Counted from the stretch's first letter, positions 25,748 through 35,725 are shown. The stretch is 64,000 bases of DNA from Pseudomonas sp. (GCF_017744435.1 NZ_JAGIBG010000023.1:27974-91973); one strand, 5' to 3'. Made by a program: numbers and translations. The notes: generated from the letters alone by a model not told the origin.

Positions 25748-26460
25748 CCGAAGCCGTACTGCAACAGGGCGCCGTCGCGGCCGCCAGCGACAAACCGACG
25801 CTCAAGGACCTGGTCCAGGACTTCATCAGCATGGCGCTGATCGTGCGCCGTGGCCGCCAACCCACTTCGGTGCAGGCCTTCGAAGCCAGCGTCGAGCGCT
25901 TCTTCGGCAACCTGGAACGCGATGCCCGCGCCGCCAACTACAGCGTCGAGCAAGTCAAGGATACCCAGTACGCGCTGTGTGCGTTCCTCGACGAAAGCGT
26001 GCTGCGCTCGGGTGACAACGAACTGCGCCGGCACTTCGAGCTGCAGCCGCTGCAGTTCCGCTACTTCGGCGTGCACCTGGCCGGTGAAGGCTTCTACGAG
26101 AAGGTCGACGCGCTGCGTGCCGACCTCAAGCAGAACATCGACGTGCTCGAGGTGTATCACCTGTGCCTGGCCCTGGGCTTCGAAGGCAAGTTCGGCCTTG
26201 GCCAGAAGGACCAGCTGCGCTACCTGGCCAACACCCTGGGCCAGGACATCGCCCGCTACCGCAAGGCGCCCAAGGCCCTGTCGCCGGATTGGGCGCTGCC
26301 CGACCAGGTGTCGCAGATGCTGCGCCACGAGGTGCCGCTGTGGGTGTACCTGGCGCTGATCGCGCTGGTCTGCGTCGCCGTGTACCTGACGCTCGACTGG
26401 TTGCTGGACAAGGACGTCCTCGCCCTTTCCGAACAAATCCGCCAGCTGTTCAGTGCCTGA
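25744..26460 (+). CDS. tssL: T6SS inner-membrane protein TssL (DotU), short form
   Basis: 238 residues of the DotU family: cytoplasmic domain with 'YALCAFLDESVL' and 'EGFYEKVD', and a single C-terminal membrane segment (about 200-220). There is no OmpA/peptidoglycan-binding extension, unlike the long TssL of some clusters. In this locus that module occurs on a separate IcmF-like protein (31193-33685). TssL and TssM form the inner-membrane channel scaffold. Confidence 0.96.
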   Translation: MTEAVLQQGAVAAASDKPTLKDLVQDFISMALIVRRGRQPTSVQAFEASVERFFGNLERDARAANYSVEQVKDTQYALCAFLDESVLRSGDNELRRHFELQPLQFRYFGVHLAGEGFYEKVDALRADLKQNIDVLEVYHLCLALGFEGKFGLGQKDQLRYLANTLGQDIARYRKAPKALSPDWALPDQVSQMLRHEVPLWVYLALIALVCVAVYLTLDWLLDKDVLALSEQIRQLFSA

Positions 26461-26490
26461 GCACACCTCAGGTAGCCGAGTCAGGAAGAC

Positions 26491-29400
26491 ATGAAAACAT
26501 TACTGCGTCTGTTGAAAAGTTTCTGGATTCTCCTGCCGCTGCTGTGGCTGGCGAGCCTGTTGATCTGCTGGCTGGCCGCGCCGTTGGTGCCGTGGCTGCG
26601 TCATCACGTACCCGAAGCGCTGGCGATCATCAGCGCCTGCTTCCTGCTGGTGATCGTGCTGCGCCAGTACCAGCGCATTCGCGCCGAACACAACCTCGAG
26701 AACATGCTGCAGATCGAGGTCGACCGCTCGTGGAATGCCACCGGCGAATTCCGTGACCAGCAAGTACTGCGCGAGCGCCTCAAGCACGCCATCGCCATGC
26801 TGCGCACCGACCGCTCGGCCGGCGGTGGCGGCAAGGCGGCGCTGTCCGACCTGCCGTGGTACCTGGTGCTTGGCATGTCGGCTGCCGGCAAGACCTCGCT
26901 GCTGACCCATTCGGGCCTTTCGGCCAGCATCGCCACGGCCAACGACAGTGAAAGCGGCACTCAGCACTGCGACTGGTACTTCAGCCCTGAAGCGGTGATG
27001 ATCGACACCGCCGGCCGCTACCTGGGCAACGACCAGTCGGCCAGCGAGTTTTCCGCCTTCCTGCGCATGCTGCGCAAGCAGCGTGGCAAGGCGGCGATCA
27101 ACGGCCTGGTGCTGGTGGTCAGCCTGCCGGAGTTGCTGGCCGCCAACAGTGACGATCGCAACGCCCTGGCCGCCCAATTGGTGGCGCGGGTGGAAGAGTA
27201 CGCGGATTGCCTGGACGCCAACCCGCCGATCTATCTGATGCTGAGCAAGACCGACCAGCTTCCGGGCTTCAACCAGGCCTTCGACGGCCTTGATCTGCAC
27301 GAACGCCAGCAGCCATTGGGCATGACCTTCGGCCTTTCGGAAATCCGCAGCAATGGCCTGCATGCCGTACTGCAAACGCGCCTGAAGAGCCTCCAGGGCC
27401 ATGTCCGCCAGCACGTCGATGCGCAGATGATCGCCCTCGGCTCGGAGGCCGACAGCACCCTGGTGAACTTCCCGCAGTACTTCGCTGCCCTCAGCGGTGT
27501 ACTCGAACAGTTCCTCGAACACTTCACCCGTGGCCACCGCGGCGGCGCCCCGCTGCTGCTGCGCGGTCTGTACTTCACCAGCGCGCTGCAGACCGACCAG
27601 CACCTGGGGCAGGTCTACGAAGACGCCATCGCCGACGAGTTCGCCCTGAAGGCCGCCTACGATGACGGTACTGCAAGCGCCAGCAAGGCCGCGGGCAACC
27701 GCAGCTACTTCATCACCGATACCTTCCGCCGGGTGATCTTCCCCGACCGTGACCTGACCCTGTTCCAGTCGCGCATGGGCCGCCAGGCCGGCTTCAGCCC
27801 ACTGTTGCTGGCCCTGGCGGCTGCCACTGGCGTGCTGTTCATTGGCTGGCAAGCGCTGTCGTTCGCCAACAACCGCCAGTGGCTGGAAAGCCTGCGCGGG
27901 CAACTGGCGCAGATCGAGCAGGCAGAAGACCGCGAGCAGCTGCTGGCCGCGGGCAAGGGCCTGGAAGTGCTGCGCGAGCAGATGGCCGCCGTCGAGGCCC
28001 ATCGCCTGCAGGGCGTACCCCTGCAACTGAGTGCCGGCCTGTACCACGGTGAGGCGATCCACCAGGTGACCCGCACCGCTTACCTGGCGCAACTGCGTAG
28101 CCAGGCGCTGGAGCCGATCGCCCGCAGCCTGCAAGTGCAGATGCGCGCGTTCAACACCTTCGCCAGCGGTATCAATCAGGAACTGGAATTTACCCCGGCA
28201 CCGCAGAAAAAGCGCAATGGCAAGCCATTGGCTCCGGCTGTTGCCGCCAAGGCCCAGGCCGCGTTGAGTAATACCCGCATGGGTGGCTATGCCGCCAAAG
28301 TCAACCTGGCCACCGCCAGCGATGCCGCCGACCTGTCGGCCACCACCGGCGGCCTGTCGTTGTCCGAGGAAATGCTCGGGCGCCTCGACGAGCAACAAGT
28401 GGCGTCGATCATCGATGCCTACAACACCCTCAAGCTGTACCTGCTGCTGACCGAACCCCAGGCCCATCCGGACGCCGCCTTCGTTGCCGCCAACCTGCCC
28501 CAGGCCTGGGCCAGCGCCGCCGGTGAAGGCACCTTGGCCGATGCCGGCGTGATCGACGAGAACGCCCCGCTCTACGTGCAGCTGCTGGAACAGGGCCAGG
28601 CACCGTCATTGCCACGCAACGAGCAACTGATCAACGAAACCCGGGAGAACCTCAAGTCGTTCATGATCTCCAGCTCCCTGGTCGATCGCGAATACCTGCG
28701 CCTGCAGCTCGAATCGAGCCGCCAGTTCCCGGCGCTGAGCCTCAACGACCTGGTGCCGCAACCGGGCCGCGCATTGCTGTACGGCTCCGCCGGCGTACCG
28801 GCGATCTACACCCGCCAGGGCTGGGAGACCTTCGTCAAGCCCGAGCTGATCAAGCTGGTGTCGGGCAACCTGCGCAACGAGTCGGACTGGGTACTGGACG
28901 GCGAAGGCGGCGATGCCATCGTACAGAAGGCCAACTTCGTCCGCGAGTTCATGACCCGCTACAAGCGCGACTACACCCAGGCCTGGTACAAGATGGTCAG
29001 CAGCGTCGGCGTGCGTCACTTCGCCGACCTGGCCTCCGCCACCCAGCAACTGGGCCTGCTCAGCGACGTGCAGAACTCGCCGGTGAAGAACCTGCTGGCG
29101 GCGGTCAACGACAACACCCAGTGGGACCTGCCGGTCAAGCATGCCATCCCGGCCTCGGGTGCCGCCCGCGAGGACGGCTTCTGGAGCAAGGTCAGCGGCC
29201 TGCTCGACAGCAAAGACGCCCTCCCCGTTGACGTCGCTCCGGCCCTGCCAGCGGTCGATGACGGCAGCCTGGCCAAGCGCTTCGAACCTGTAGCGCGGGT
29301 GTTCGCCGAGAACAACGCCGAAGGCGCCGACAGCACCATCATGGACCGTTACCTGGCCGCGCTGCGCAAGCTCAAGGTACGCATGAACAACATCCAGCGC

Positions 29401-30291
29401 TCGCAGGATGTGGGCAAGAGCAGCAAGCAGCTGATCAGCGAAACCCTGGAAGGCCAGCCGAGCGAAGTCACCACCGTGCGCAACTACGTGGAAAGCAGCG
29501 TCGACACCAGCCAGGACGGCCTGTCGCGCTCGCTGCAGGGGCTGTTCAGCCTGCCGATCCAGTACGCCTGGGCGACCCTGCGCGACCCGGCCGGGCAGCA
29601 GATCGCCAAGGCCTGGGCGCAGCAGATCGCCAAGCCGTGGGAGCAGGTCATGGCGCACCGTTACCCGATTGCCGGTGGCAGCCGCAACGAGGCCTCGGTG
29701 AAAGACCTGCAGCGTTTCGTCGACCCTGACAGCGGCCTGCTGCCGGCCTTCAAACGCAATGAAATCGGCAACCTGGCCGGCGGTGAAGGCCTGGGGGCTG
29801 GCGACGGCAAGGGGCCGGCGCTGGTCAACCCGGGCATGCTCAACAGCATCGACAAGGCCAGCTCCGTGGGCCAGGTGATCGCCAGCCTGTCGGACCGCGA
29901 CAACGGCTTCGAGATCATGCTGGAGCCCTCGGCCAATTTCACCGACATCGTGTTCACCCTCGATGGCCAGGAGCAGCACTACCGCAACGGCCGCAGCAGC
30001 TGGAACCGCTTTGCCTGGCCAGGCACCAGCAACGCCCCGGGCGCCCGCCTGGACGTGGTCACCCTGAGCGGCGCGCGGGTCACCGTGTTCGACTTCCCGG
30101 GGCGCTGGGGCCTGCTGCGCATGAACGAAAGCGCCCGGGTCGAAGACCTCGACGGTATCCAGCAGCGCTTCAGCTGGAACACCGCCAACGGCCGCGTAAG
30201 CCTGGTGGTGCGCAACTTCGGTGGGGTCAAGCTGACCGACCTGGGTGACGTCAAGGCCCTCAGCGCCCTCAACGACAGGGGCGCGCAATGA
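26491..30291 (+). CDS. tssM: T6SS inner-membrane protein TssM (IcmF)
   Basis: 1266 residues. N-terminal membrane segments (about 10-30 and 35-55), a cytoplasmic GTPase-like domain with Walker A GMSAAGKT (about 128-135) and 'VMIDTAGRYL', a third membrane segment (about 425-445), and a large periplasmic region that reaches TssJ. The NTP-binding motif is intact. It is followed by tagF with a four-base overlap. A second, shorter IcmF-like gene lies two genes downstream. Confidence 0.97.
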   Translation: MKTLLRLLKSFWILLPLLWLASLLICWLAAPLVPWLRHHVPEALAIISACFLLVIVLRQYQRIRAEHNLENMLQIEVDRSWNATGEFRDQQVLRERLKHAIAMLRTDRSAGGGGKAALSDLPWYLVLGMSAAGKTSLLTHSGLSASIATANDSESGTQHCDWYFSPEAVMIDTAGRYLGNDQSASEFSAFLRMLRKQRGKAAINGLVLVVSLPELLAANSDDRNALAAQLVARVEEYADCLDANPPIYLMLSKTDQLPGFNQAFDGLDLHERQQPLGMTFGLSEIRSNGLHAVLQTRLKSLQGHVRQHVDAQMIALGSEADSTLVNFPQYFAALSGVLEQFLEHFTRGHRGGAPLLLRGLYFTSALQTDQHLGQVYEDAIADEFALKAAYDDGTASASKAAGNRSYFITDTFRRVIFPDRDLTLFQSRMGRQAGFSPLLLALAAATGVLFIGWQALSFANNRQWLESLRGQLAQIEQAEDREQLLAAGKGLEVLREQMAAVEAHRLQGVPLQLSAGLYHGEAIHQVTRTAYLAQLRSQALEPIARSLQVQMRAFNTFASGINQELEFTPAPQKKRNGKPLAPAVAAKAQAALSNTRMGGYAAKVNLATASDAADLSATTGGLSLSEEMLGRLDEQQVASIIDAYNTLKLYLLLTEPQAHPDAAFVAANLPQAWASAAGEGTLADAGVIDENAPLYVQLLEQGQAPSLPRNEQLINETRENLKSFMISSSLVDREYLRLQLESSRQFPALSLNDLVPQPGRALLYGSAGVPAIYTRQGWETFVKPELIKLVSGNLRNESDWVLDGEGGDAIVQKANFVREFMTRYKRDYTQAWYKMVSSVGVRHFADLASATQQLGLLSDVQNSPVKNLLAAVNDNTQWDLPVKHAIPASGAAREDGFWSKVSGLLDSKDALPVDVAPALPAVDDGSLAKRFEPVARVFAENNAEGADSTIMDRYLAALRKLKVRMNNIQRSQDVGKSSKQLISETLEGQPSEVTTVRNYVESSVDTSQDGLSRSLQGLFSLPIQYAWATLRDPAGQQIAKAWAQQIAKPWEQVMAHRYPIAGGSRNEASVKDLQRFVDPDSGLLPAFKRNEIGNLAGGEGLGAGDGKGPALVNPGMLNSIDKASSVGQVIASLSDRDNGFEIMLEPSANFTDIVFTLDGQEQHYRNGRSSWNRFAWPGTSNAPGARLDVVTLSGARVTVFDFPGRWGLLRMNESARVEDLDGIQQRFSWNTANGRVSLVVRNFGGVKLTDLGDVKALSALNDRGAQ

Positions 30292-31196
30292 TCGGTTGCT
30301 TCGGCAAGTTGCCGTCGAGCGCGGACTTCGTCAGCCTGCATGGCGCGGCGGAGGAAGTCTGCGAGTTCGACGCCTGGCTGCAGTCCTCGCTGGCGGCCAT
30401 GCGCCACCGCGAAGACTGGCAGGCGTTGTTCGACGCACTGCCGATGTGCTTCTTCAACTACCGTGCGCGCAATGGCAACTGGCTGCTTGGTGGCCTGCTC
30501 AGCTCGCGTGACGCCAGCCAGCGGCGCTACCCGTTCTTCATCTTCCAGCTGCTCAAGGGCGAGGAAGGCGCCGCGCTGGTCAACCCGTTCACCCTCGGTG
30601 AGCTGTTCAGCACGCAGATCAAACCGTTGCTGCACCAAGCGGTACAAGGCGCCGACCGCGCCAGCCTGTTCGAACGGATCAAGGCCTTGCGCCCATTGCA
30701 GCCCCAGGACCTGGACCTGTTCCGTCGGGTACACGCCAAGTTCCTCCACGACTTCAGCTTTACCGATGTCGCGCGCGCCCTGCACGGCTCCTGGCCAAGC
30801 TTCGACAGTGCCACCGCGCTGGCGCGGCTGCAGGCCAGCCGGGCCACGTTGCACGGCGACTTCGACGGCGGCATCGAACTGCCGCTGCCGGCCGAGCGCG
30901 GCCTGAAAAACCCCACGGCCGACCTCTGGCTGACCTGGCTGACGCGCCTGAGCGGGCACCCGAGCGTGCCGGCGGTGAGCCTGCTGGCCGACGACTTCAT
31001 GCACCCGCGGCTGTACTGCTTCCCGTCGCGCCACGCCAGCAGCGCCTATCGCCTGCTCAGCGGCTGCGCCGAAGCGCATCAGCACCTGGCGCTGCTCGGC
31101 CCGCTGGCAGCGGCACCACGCCAACACGACTACGACCGACCTCTTGAACACGTCATCGACCAGTTCGTCGATGCGCTGGATGCGACGCCTGTATGA
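30288..31196 (+). CDS. tagF: T6SS accessory regulator TagF
   Basis: 302 residues of the TagF (DUF2094/ImpM) family; 'GCFGKLPSSADFVS' at the N-terminus and 'RRYPFFIF' are typical. In other pseudomonads TagF restrains T6SS firing after translation, by a route that may or may not involve threonine phosphorylation. No PpkA, PppA or Fha gene is present in this cluster, so a phosphorylation-independent role is likely here. Both ends overlap neighbours by four bases. Confidence 0.94.
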   Translation: MIGCFGKLPSSADFVSLHGAAEEVCEFDAWLQSSLAAMRHREDWQALFDALPMCFFNYRARNGNWLLGGLLSSRDASQRRYPFFIFQLLKGEEGAALVNPFTLGELFSTQIKPLLHQAVQGADRASLFERIKALRPLQPQDLDLFRRVHAKFLHDFSFTDVARALHGSWPSFDSATALARLQASRATLHGDFDGGIELPLPAERGLKNPTADLWLTWLTRLSGHPSVPAVSLLADDFMHPRLYCFPSRHASSAYRLLSGCAEAHQHLALLGPLAAAPRQHDYDRPLEHVIDQFVDALDATPV

Positions 31197-33685
31197 ACAA
31201 GATCAAGTACTACTGCCTGCGTTACCAACCCTACCTGCTGGGGGTGGCGTTCTTCCTGGCGATCTTCCTGGTCTGGGCGATCGGCCGTGCCCTGGGCTTC
31301 GCTTCGCTGCACAGCCTGCTGGCCGGCATCGGCGTGTTCCTGCTGCTGTCGGCGGGCTATGTCCTGCTGCTGTACCGGGGTGCCGGCCAGCACCACAACC
31401 TCGAAGGCCTGCTGCGTGACGACGCCGACCAGGCCGTGCTCAACGCCACCCCGGCCGACCGTGAGGAGGTCAGCCTGCTGCGCGAGCGCCTGCTGCAGAG
31501 CATCGAGCGCCTGCACAGCAACAAGCCGCGCGGCACCGCCGCCAAGGATGCGCTGTACGCCCTGCCCTGGTACCTGGTGATCGGCCAGCCGGCTGCAGGC
31601 AAAAGCACCATGATCCTGCAGTCGGGCCTGAACTTCCCCTATGCCGAACGCGAGGGCGCACGGGTGTCCGGGCTGGGCGGCACACGCAACTGCGACTGGT
31701 TCTTCAGCTCCGAAGCGGTACTGCTGGACACTGCCGGGCGCTACATGAACAGCCCCGAAGAAGCCGGCAAATGGCGCGGCTTCCTGCAACTGCTGCGTCA
31801 ACATCGCCAACGCCGCCCGCTCAACGGCCTGATCGTCAGCGTCAGCATCGCCGACATCCTGCATGGCACGGCCGAAGACCAGGAGCGCGTGGCCAAGCGC
31901 CTGCGCGAGCGCATCCAGGAAAGCTGCGCGCTGCTGGAAGTGCGCCTGCCGATCTACCTGGTGTTCACCAAATGCGACCTGATCCCAGGCTTCACCCCGT
32001 TCTACCGCCAGCTGGACGATGCCGCGCGCGGCGAGGTGATGGGCAAGACTTTCTCGCACAAGGGCTATGAGCAGGCCGACTGGGGCCAGCGCTTCGGCAA
32101 GGCGATGGACGAGCTGACCGGTTACTGGCAGCAAGTGGCGAGCCAGCAACTGGTGCAGCAGGACATCCAGGTGACCCGGCAGAACAACGCTGCCTACCGC
32201 TTCCCGCTGGAGCTGGCGGCGCTCAAGCCGCGCCTGCAGCAGTTCGTCGACAGCCTGCTGCGCGCCAACCCCTACCAGAATGCCGAAATGCTCCGTGGCT
32301 TCTATTTCACCGCCGCGCTGGAGGCTGACGAGGCCCAATGGGGCAGCCACGGCCAGCATGTGGCCGAGCGCTTCGCCCTGGAACATGACGCAGACGCCGC
32401 CGCTGCTGGCAGCCACCCGGCGCCCCTGTTCATCAACAGCCTGTTCCGCAAGGTGATCATCCCCGACCAGCACCTGGTGGCGCTGTACACCAGCAACCGT
32501 CGCGAACGCCGGCGCAAGGGCGCCTGGGTGGCCGCCGCCAGCCTGGCCGGCCTGGTGCTGTGCAGCCTGTGGGGCTGGTCGTACCTGAACAACCGCGCCA
32601 CCCTGGCCAGCATTGCCGGCGAGCTGGCCCAGGCCAAGGCCGAAGACAAGGCCGCCACCGGCCAGTACGCCGCCTGGCGCAGCCTCGACCGCCTGCGCTT
32701 CTGGACTGCGCACTACTATCAGCAGCACCACGAGCAGGGCGTGCCGCTGGGCATGCGCCTGGGCCTGTACCAGGGCCATGAGGTGGAGCCGATCGTGCGC
32801 AATCGCTACTTCGCCACCCTGCAGAACGTGATGCTCAAGCCCACGGCTGACAACCTGACCCGCACCCTGTACCTGCTGACCACGCTCAAGGTCTACCAGC
32901 GCAACGCCCGTGAGCTGCAGCCAGTCAGCGGCGTCGACAGCGTGCAGGCCGAAGCCTTGCCCCATGACAACCGCGCCCAGTCGATCGCCGACTTCGGCAA
33001 GGCGACCCTGGATACCTACGTGATGCTGTCGCCGGCCCAGCGCGAAAAGGCCGACCCGGCCTTCCTCAAGGCGCGCCTGCCGGATTACTGGTACCCGGCC
33101 ATCGCCCGCCAGACCGGCAAGAGCATGGCGGCGGCCGGTAGCGAAGGCGGCAACCAGGACTACCTTTACGCCAGCCGCCAGATCACCTTCTACAGCGACC
33201 AGATCCGTGAGCCGGACGTGCCACGCATCCTCGACAACGCCTTCCTGATGTCCAGTTCTCGCAACTACATCGACAGCCTGCGGGCCCAGTCGCTGCGCTC
33301 GATCGAGACCATCACGCTGGAATCCGACACGCTGTTCGCCTTCGGCCGCGCCGACTTCCAGAGCCTGAAGAACGAAGGCCAGAACCAGCTGAGCGCGATC
33401 GCCAGCAAACTGCTGAACACACCCAACATCGGCAAGATCGTCATCTCCGGCCACGCCGACCAGCTCGGCGACAGCCAGGGCAACCTGCAGGTGTCGAAGC
33501 AACGGGCGCAGACCATCCGCACCTACCTGGTCGGCAAGGGCGTGCCCGCCGAACTGGTGGTCGCCCAGGGCGAAGGCAGCCGCAAGCCGCTGGTCAACTG
33601 CGACATGCAGCAGCCACGGGCGCAGCTGATCAAGTGCCTGGAGCCCAACCGCCGGGTGGAAATCGAAGTGCGCGGGCTGAACTGA
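31193..33685 (+). CDS. IcmF-like N-terminus fused to C-terminal OmpA peptidoglycan-binding domain
   Basis: 830 residues. Two membrane segments (about 13-32, 40-58), then an IcmF/TssM-type NTPase domain with Walker A GQPAAGKS (about 131-138) and 'VLLDTAGRYM', a third membrane segment (about 445-465), and an OmpA-family domain (about 705-830) with 'VISGHADQLGD' and 'NRRVEIEV'. It lacks the long periplasmic region of TssM. It should cross the inner membrane and clamp the apparatus to peptidoglycan. It supplies the anchoring module that TssL lacks here. Its start overlaps the tagF stop by four bases. Confidence 0.92.
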   Translation: MNKIKYYCLRYQPYLLGVAFFLAIFLVWAIGRALGFASLHSLLAGIGVFLLLSAGYVLLLYRGAGQHHNLEGLLRDDADQAVLNATPADREEVSLLRERLLQSIERLHSNKPRGTAAKDALYALPWYLVIGQPAAGKSTMILQSGLNFPYAEREGARVSGLGGTRNCDWFFSSEAVLLDTAGRYMNSPEEAGKWRGFLQLLRQHRQRRPLNGLIVSVSIADILHGTAEDQERVAKRLRERIQESCALLEVRLPIYLVFTKCDLIPGFTPFYRQLDDAARGEVMGKTFSHKGYEQADWGQRFGKAMDELTGYWQQVASQQLVQQDIQVTRQNNAAYRFPLELAALKPRLQQFVDSLLRANPYQNAEMLRGFYFTAALEADEAQWGSHGQHVAERFALEHDADAAAAGSHPAPLFINSLFRKVIIPDQHLVALYTSNRRERRRKGAWVAAASLAGLVLCSLWGWSYLNNRATLASIAGELAQAKAEDKAATGQYAAWRSLDRLRFWTAHYYQQHHEQGVPLGMRLGLYQGHEVEPIVRNRYFATLQNVMLKPTADNLTRTLYLLTTLKVYQRNARELQPVSGVDSVQAEALPHDNRAQSIADFGKATLDTYVMLSPAQREKADPAFLKARLPDYWYPAIARQTGKSMAAAGSEGGNQDYLYASRQITFYSDQIREPDVPRILDNAFLMSSSRNYIDSLRAQSLRSIETITLESDTLFAFGRADFQSLKNEGQNQLSAIASKLLNTPNIGKIVISGHADQLGDSQGNLQVSKQRAQTIRTYLVGKGVPAELVVAQGEGSRKPLVNCDMQQPRAQLIKCLEPNRRVEIEVRGLN

Positions 33686-33829
33686 GGCCGCGCCGCAAGA
33701 ACCGGCCACCCGGGCCTCACAGGAGGAGGCCAGGGGGGCGGCAAGCTACCTCTGCCGACGCGTTCGGCGAGGTCAAAACCAAGGGGTGCATGAGCAACCC
33801 TTCAAATGATGTTAATGGAGAGTTTCACA

Positions 33830-34348
33830 ATGGCTTTTGACGCGTATATCCAAATCGACGGCATCCCAGGCGAAGTACTGGACGACAAGCACAAGGACTG
33901 GATCGAAGTGCTGGGCTACGAGTACGGCGCCACCCAGGCCACCTCGGCTACCGCCAGCTCCTCGGGCGGTGCGTCCTCCGAGCGTGTCGCCCTGAGCGAC
34001 TTCAAGATCCGCAAGGCAGTCGACAAGGCTTCGGCCAAGCTGTTCGAACACTGCTGCACCGGCAAGCACATCTCCAAGCTGAAGCTGAACGTCAACCGTG
34101 CCGGTGGCGACAAGGTCACCTACCTGACCATCGACATGGAAGAAGTCGTGGTGTCGTCGGTGAAATTCGTCGCCGGTGGCAACCAGGGCGGTGAAGACAA
34201 GGCCGTGAGCGACCTGCCGATCGAAGAAATCAGCTTCAACTTCGCTCGCATCAAGACCACCTACACCCAGCAGAACCGTACCGACGGCCAGGCTGGCGGC
34301 AACATCGTCGGTGGCTGGGACCGCACCGCGAACAAAGTGTTCGCCTAA
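33830..34348 (+). CDS. hcp: T6SS tube protein Hcp
   Basis: 172 residues; 'AFDAYIQIDGIPGEVLDDKHKDWIEVLGY' opens the family domain. Hcp hexamers stack to form the inner tube. The ATG at 33830 has GGAGAG at a good distance; the upstream ATG at 33806 would add eight unlikely residues. There are 144 bases between the previous gene and hcp, the longest gap in the operon, so an own promoter is possible. Two GC hairpins follow it (34362-34415). Confidence 0.97.
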   Translation: MAFDAYIQIDGIPGEVLDDKHKDWIEVLGYEYGATQATSATASSSGGASSERVALSDFKIRKAVDKASAKLFEHCCTGKHISKLKLNVNRAGGDKVTYLTIDMEEVVVSSVKFVAGGNQGGEDKAVSDLPIEEISFNFARIKTTYTQQNRTDGQAGGNIVGGWDRTANKVFA

Positions 34349-34361
34349 GCACTGGCTTGCC

Positions 34362-34415
34362 CATGGGCCGCGCAGGCGGCCCATGTTTCGCAGCGTGCCG
34401 GCTTGCCCGGCACGC
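34362..34415 (+). terminator. Two tandem GC-rich hairpins between hcp and tssA
   Basis: The first hairpin has a 10-bp perfect stem (catgggccgc/gcggcccatg, 34362-34385, loop GCAG) followed by only three T. The second has a 9-bp perfect stem (34393-34401 with 34407-34415, loop CTTGC). With weak T runs they are more likely to act as a partial terminator or as an mRNA-end stabiliser, giving far more hcp than tssA message, than as a full terminator. Confidence 0.55.
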
Positions 34416-34443
34416 CGCTCCCCTCCCCTGATCAGAGTGTTAT

Positions 34444-35541
34444 ATGCCTGAAATCCTCAACGACCTTTCGCTGGCCGAGCTGGCCGCACCGATCGATGGT
34501 GGCAGTGGCGAAGACTTGAGCTTCTCTGCCTTGTTCGACCAGATCAAGGAGGCGCGCCGGGCAGACCCTGACTACCTGACCCAGGGCGACTGGCAGACCG
34601 ACCTGAAAACCGCCGACTGGGAACAGGTCATCGAACTTTCGGCCCAGGGACTGGCGCAACAGAGCAAGGACCTGATGCTGGTCGCCTGGCTCAGCGAAGG
34701 CCTGGCCCAGCGCGAGCATTTCGAAGGTATCAGCTTCGGCCTGACGTTGACCGAACGTATCCTCGACACGTTCTGGGACAGCGCCTACCCGTCGCTCGAA
34801 GACGGCCTGGACGAGCGCGCCGCGCGCCTTGCCTGGCTCAAGACCACGCTCACCGACATTGCCGGTGGCTTGCCCGTCACTCAAGGGCAAAATTTCGGCG
34901 TGCTGCGCTATGACGAATCACGCCATGTAGAGAACCTCGCCTTGCAGAACCCCAAGGCGATGCAGACCGCGCTGAACGAAGGCAAGATCAACGCCGAGAT
35001 CTTCCAGCGTTCGGTCGCCCTCAGCGACACCGAGCACCTGCGCGCCAAGGCCATGCAGATTGCTGCCAGCCTGCAGGCCTGCAACCGCCTGCAGGCCAGT
35101 GCCGACCGCTTGTTCGGCTCTGAGGCCCCGAGCTTCGCCAGCCTCGCCGACATGCTGTCGCGCGCTAGCCAGCTGGCGGAGAAACTGCTCAAGGACCGCG
35201 GCGTCGAACTGCACCCGGTCGTCGTGCCAGTGGCAGAACCCGTCGCCACCGTTGCCCCCTCCAGCGAAGCAGGTGAACCGATGAACACGCCAGTCCAGGC
35301 CCCCGCGCCTGCGCCCATGCGCACCACGCCACTGACCCGCGACGAAGCCTTCACCATGCTCGCCGGCATCGCCCAGTTCTTCAAGCAGAGTGAACCGCAG
35401 AGCCCGGTGCCCTACCTGATCGAACGCGCCATCAAGTGGGGCAACATGCCGCTGGAAGGCTGGCTGAGCGACGTGATCAAGGACAGCAATGTGGTGGACA
35501 ACATCCGCGATGTGCTGGGCACCCGCGAACCCAGGTCCTGA
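34444..35541 (+). CDS. tssA: T6SS cap/assembly protein TssA (short class)
   Basis: 365 residues. N-terminal ImpA_N domain (about 10-140, 'LAELAAPIDGGSGEDLSFSALFDQI' and 'LMLVAWLSEGLAQREHFEG'), a linker rich in Ala/Pro/Val (about 255-300), and a C-terminal oligomerisation segment ('RDEAFTMLAGIAQFFKQSEPQSPVPYLIERAIKWG'). This is the short TssA type, which primes the baseplate and coordinates tube and sheath growth. It is the last gene of the structural operon. Confidence 0.95.
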   Translation: MPEILNDLSLAELAAPIDGGSGEDLSFSALFDQIKEARRADPDYLTQGDWQTDLKTADWEQVIELSAQGLAQQSKDLMLVAWLSEGLAQREHFEGISFGLTLTERILDTFWDSAYPSLEDGLDERAARLAWLKTTLTDIAGGLPVTQGQNFGVLRYDESRHVENLALQNPKAMQTALNEGKINAEIFQRSVALSDTEHLRAKAMQIAASLQACNRLQASADRLFGSEAPSFASLADMLSRASQLAEKLLKDRGVELHPVVVPVAEPVATVAPSSEAGEPMNTPVQAPAPAPMRTTPLTRDEAFTMLAGIAQFFKQSEPQSPVPYLIERAIKWGNMPLEGWLSDVIKDSNVVDNIRDVLGTREPRS

Positions 35542-35560
35542 TCCTGTGCAAGGCTCTCGG

Positions 35561-35667
35561 GCCTCTTCGCGGGCACGCCCGCTCCCACAGGTACCGCACA
35601 ATGCTCAGGCTTTAGGTGATCCTGTGGGAGCGGGCGTGTCGGGGCGCCGAACCGCCGCGAAGAGGCC
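35561..35667. repeat. Convergent REP-like pair
   Basis: Two inverted copies of the REP-like core (cgggc...cccgctcccacagg at 35561-35591 and its reverse from 35620) flank a short spacer. The second half is extended by a gcgccgaaccgccgcgaag stretch. They lie between tssA and the UvrA-like gene and can fold into hairpins that end or stabilise the T6SS message. Confidence 0.8.
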
Positions 35668-35725
35668 GGCACAGCCTGCACAAATACTGCTACCTTGAGC
35701 GCTCATCACTGCCAAGGACCGCCCC

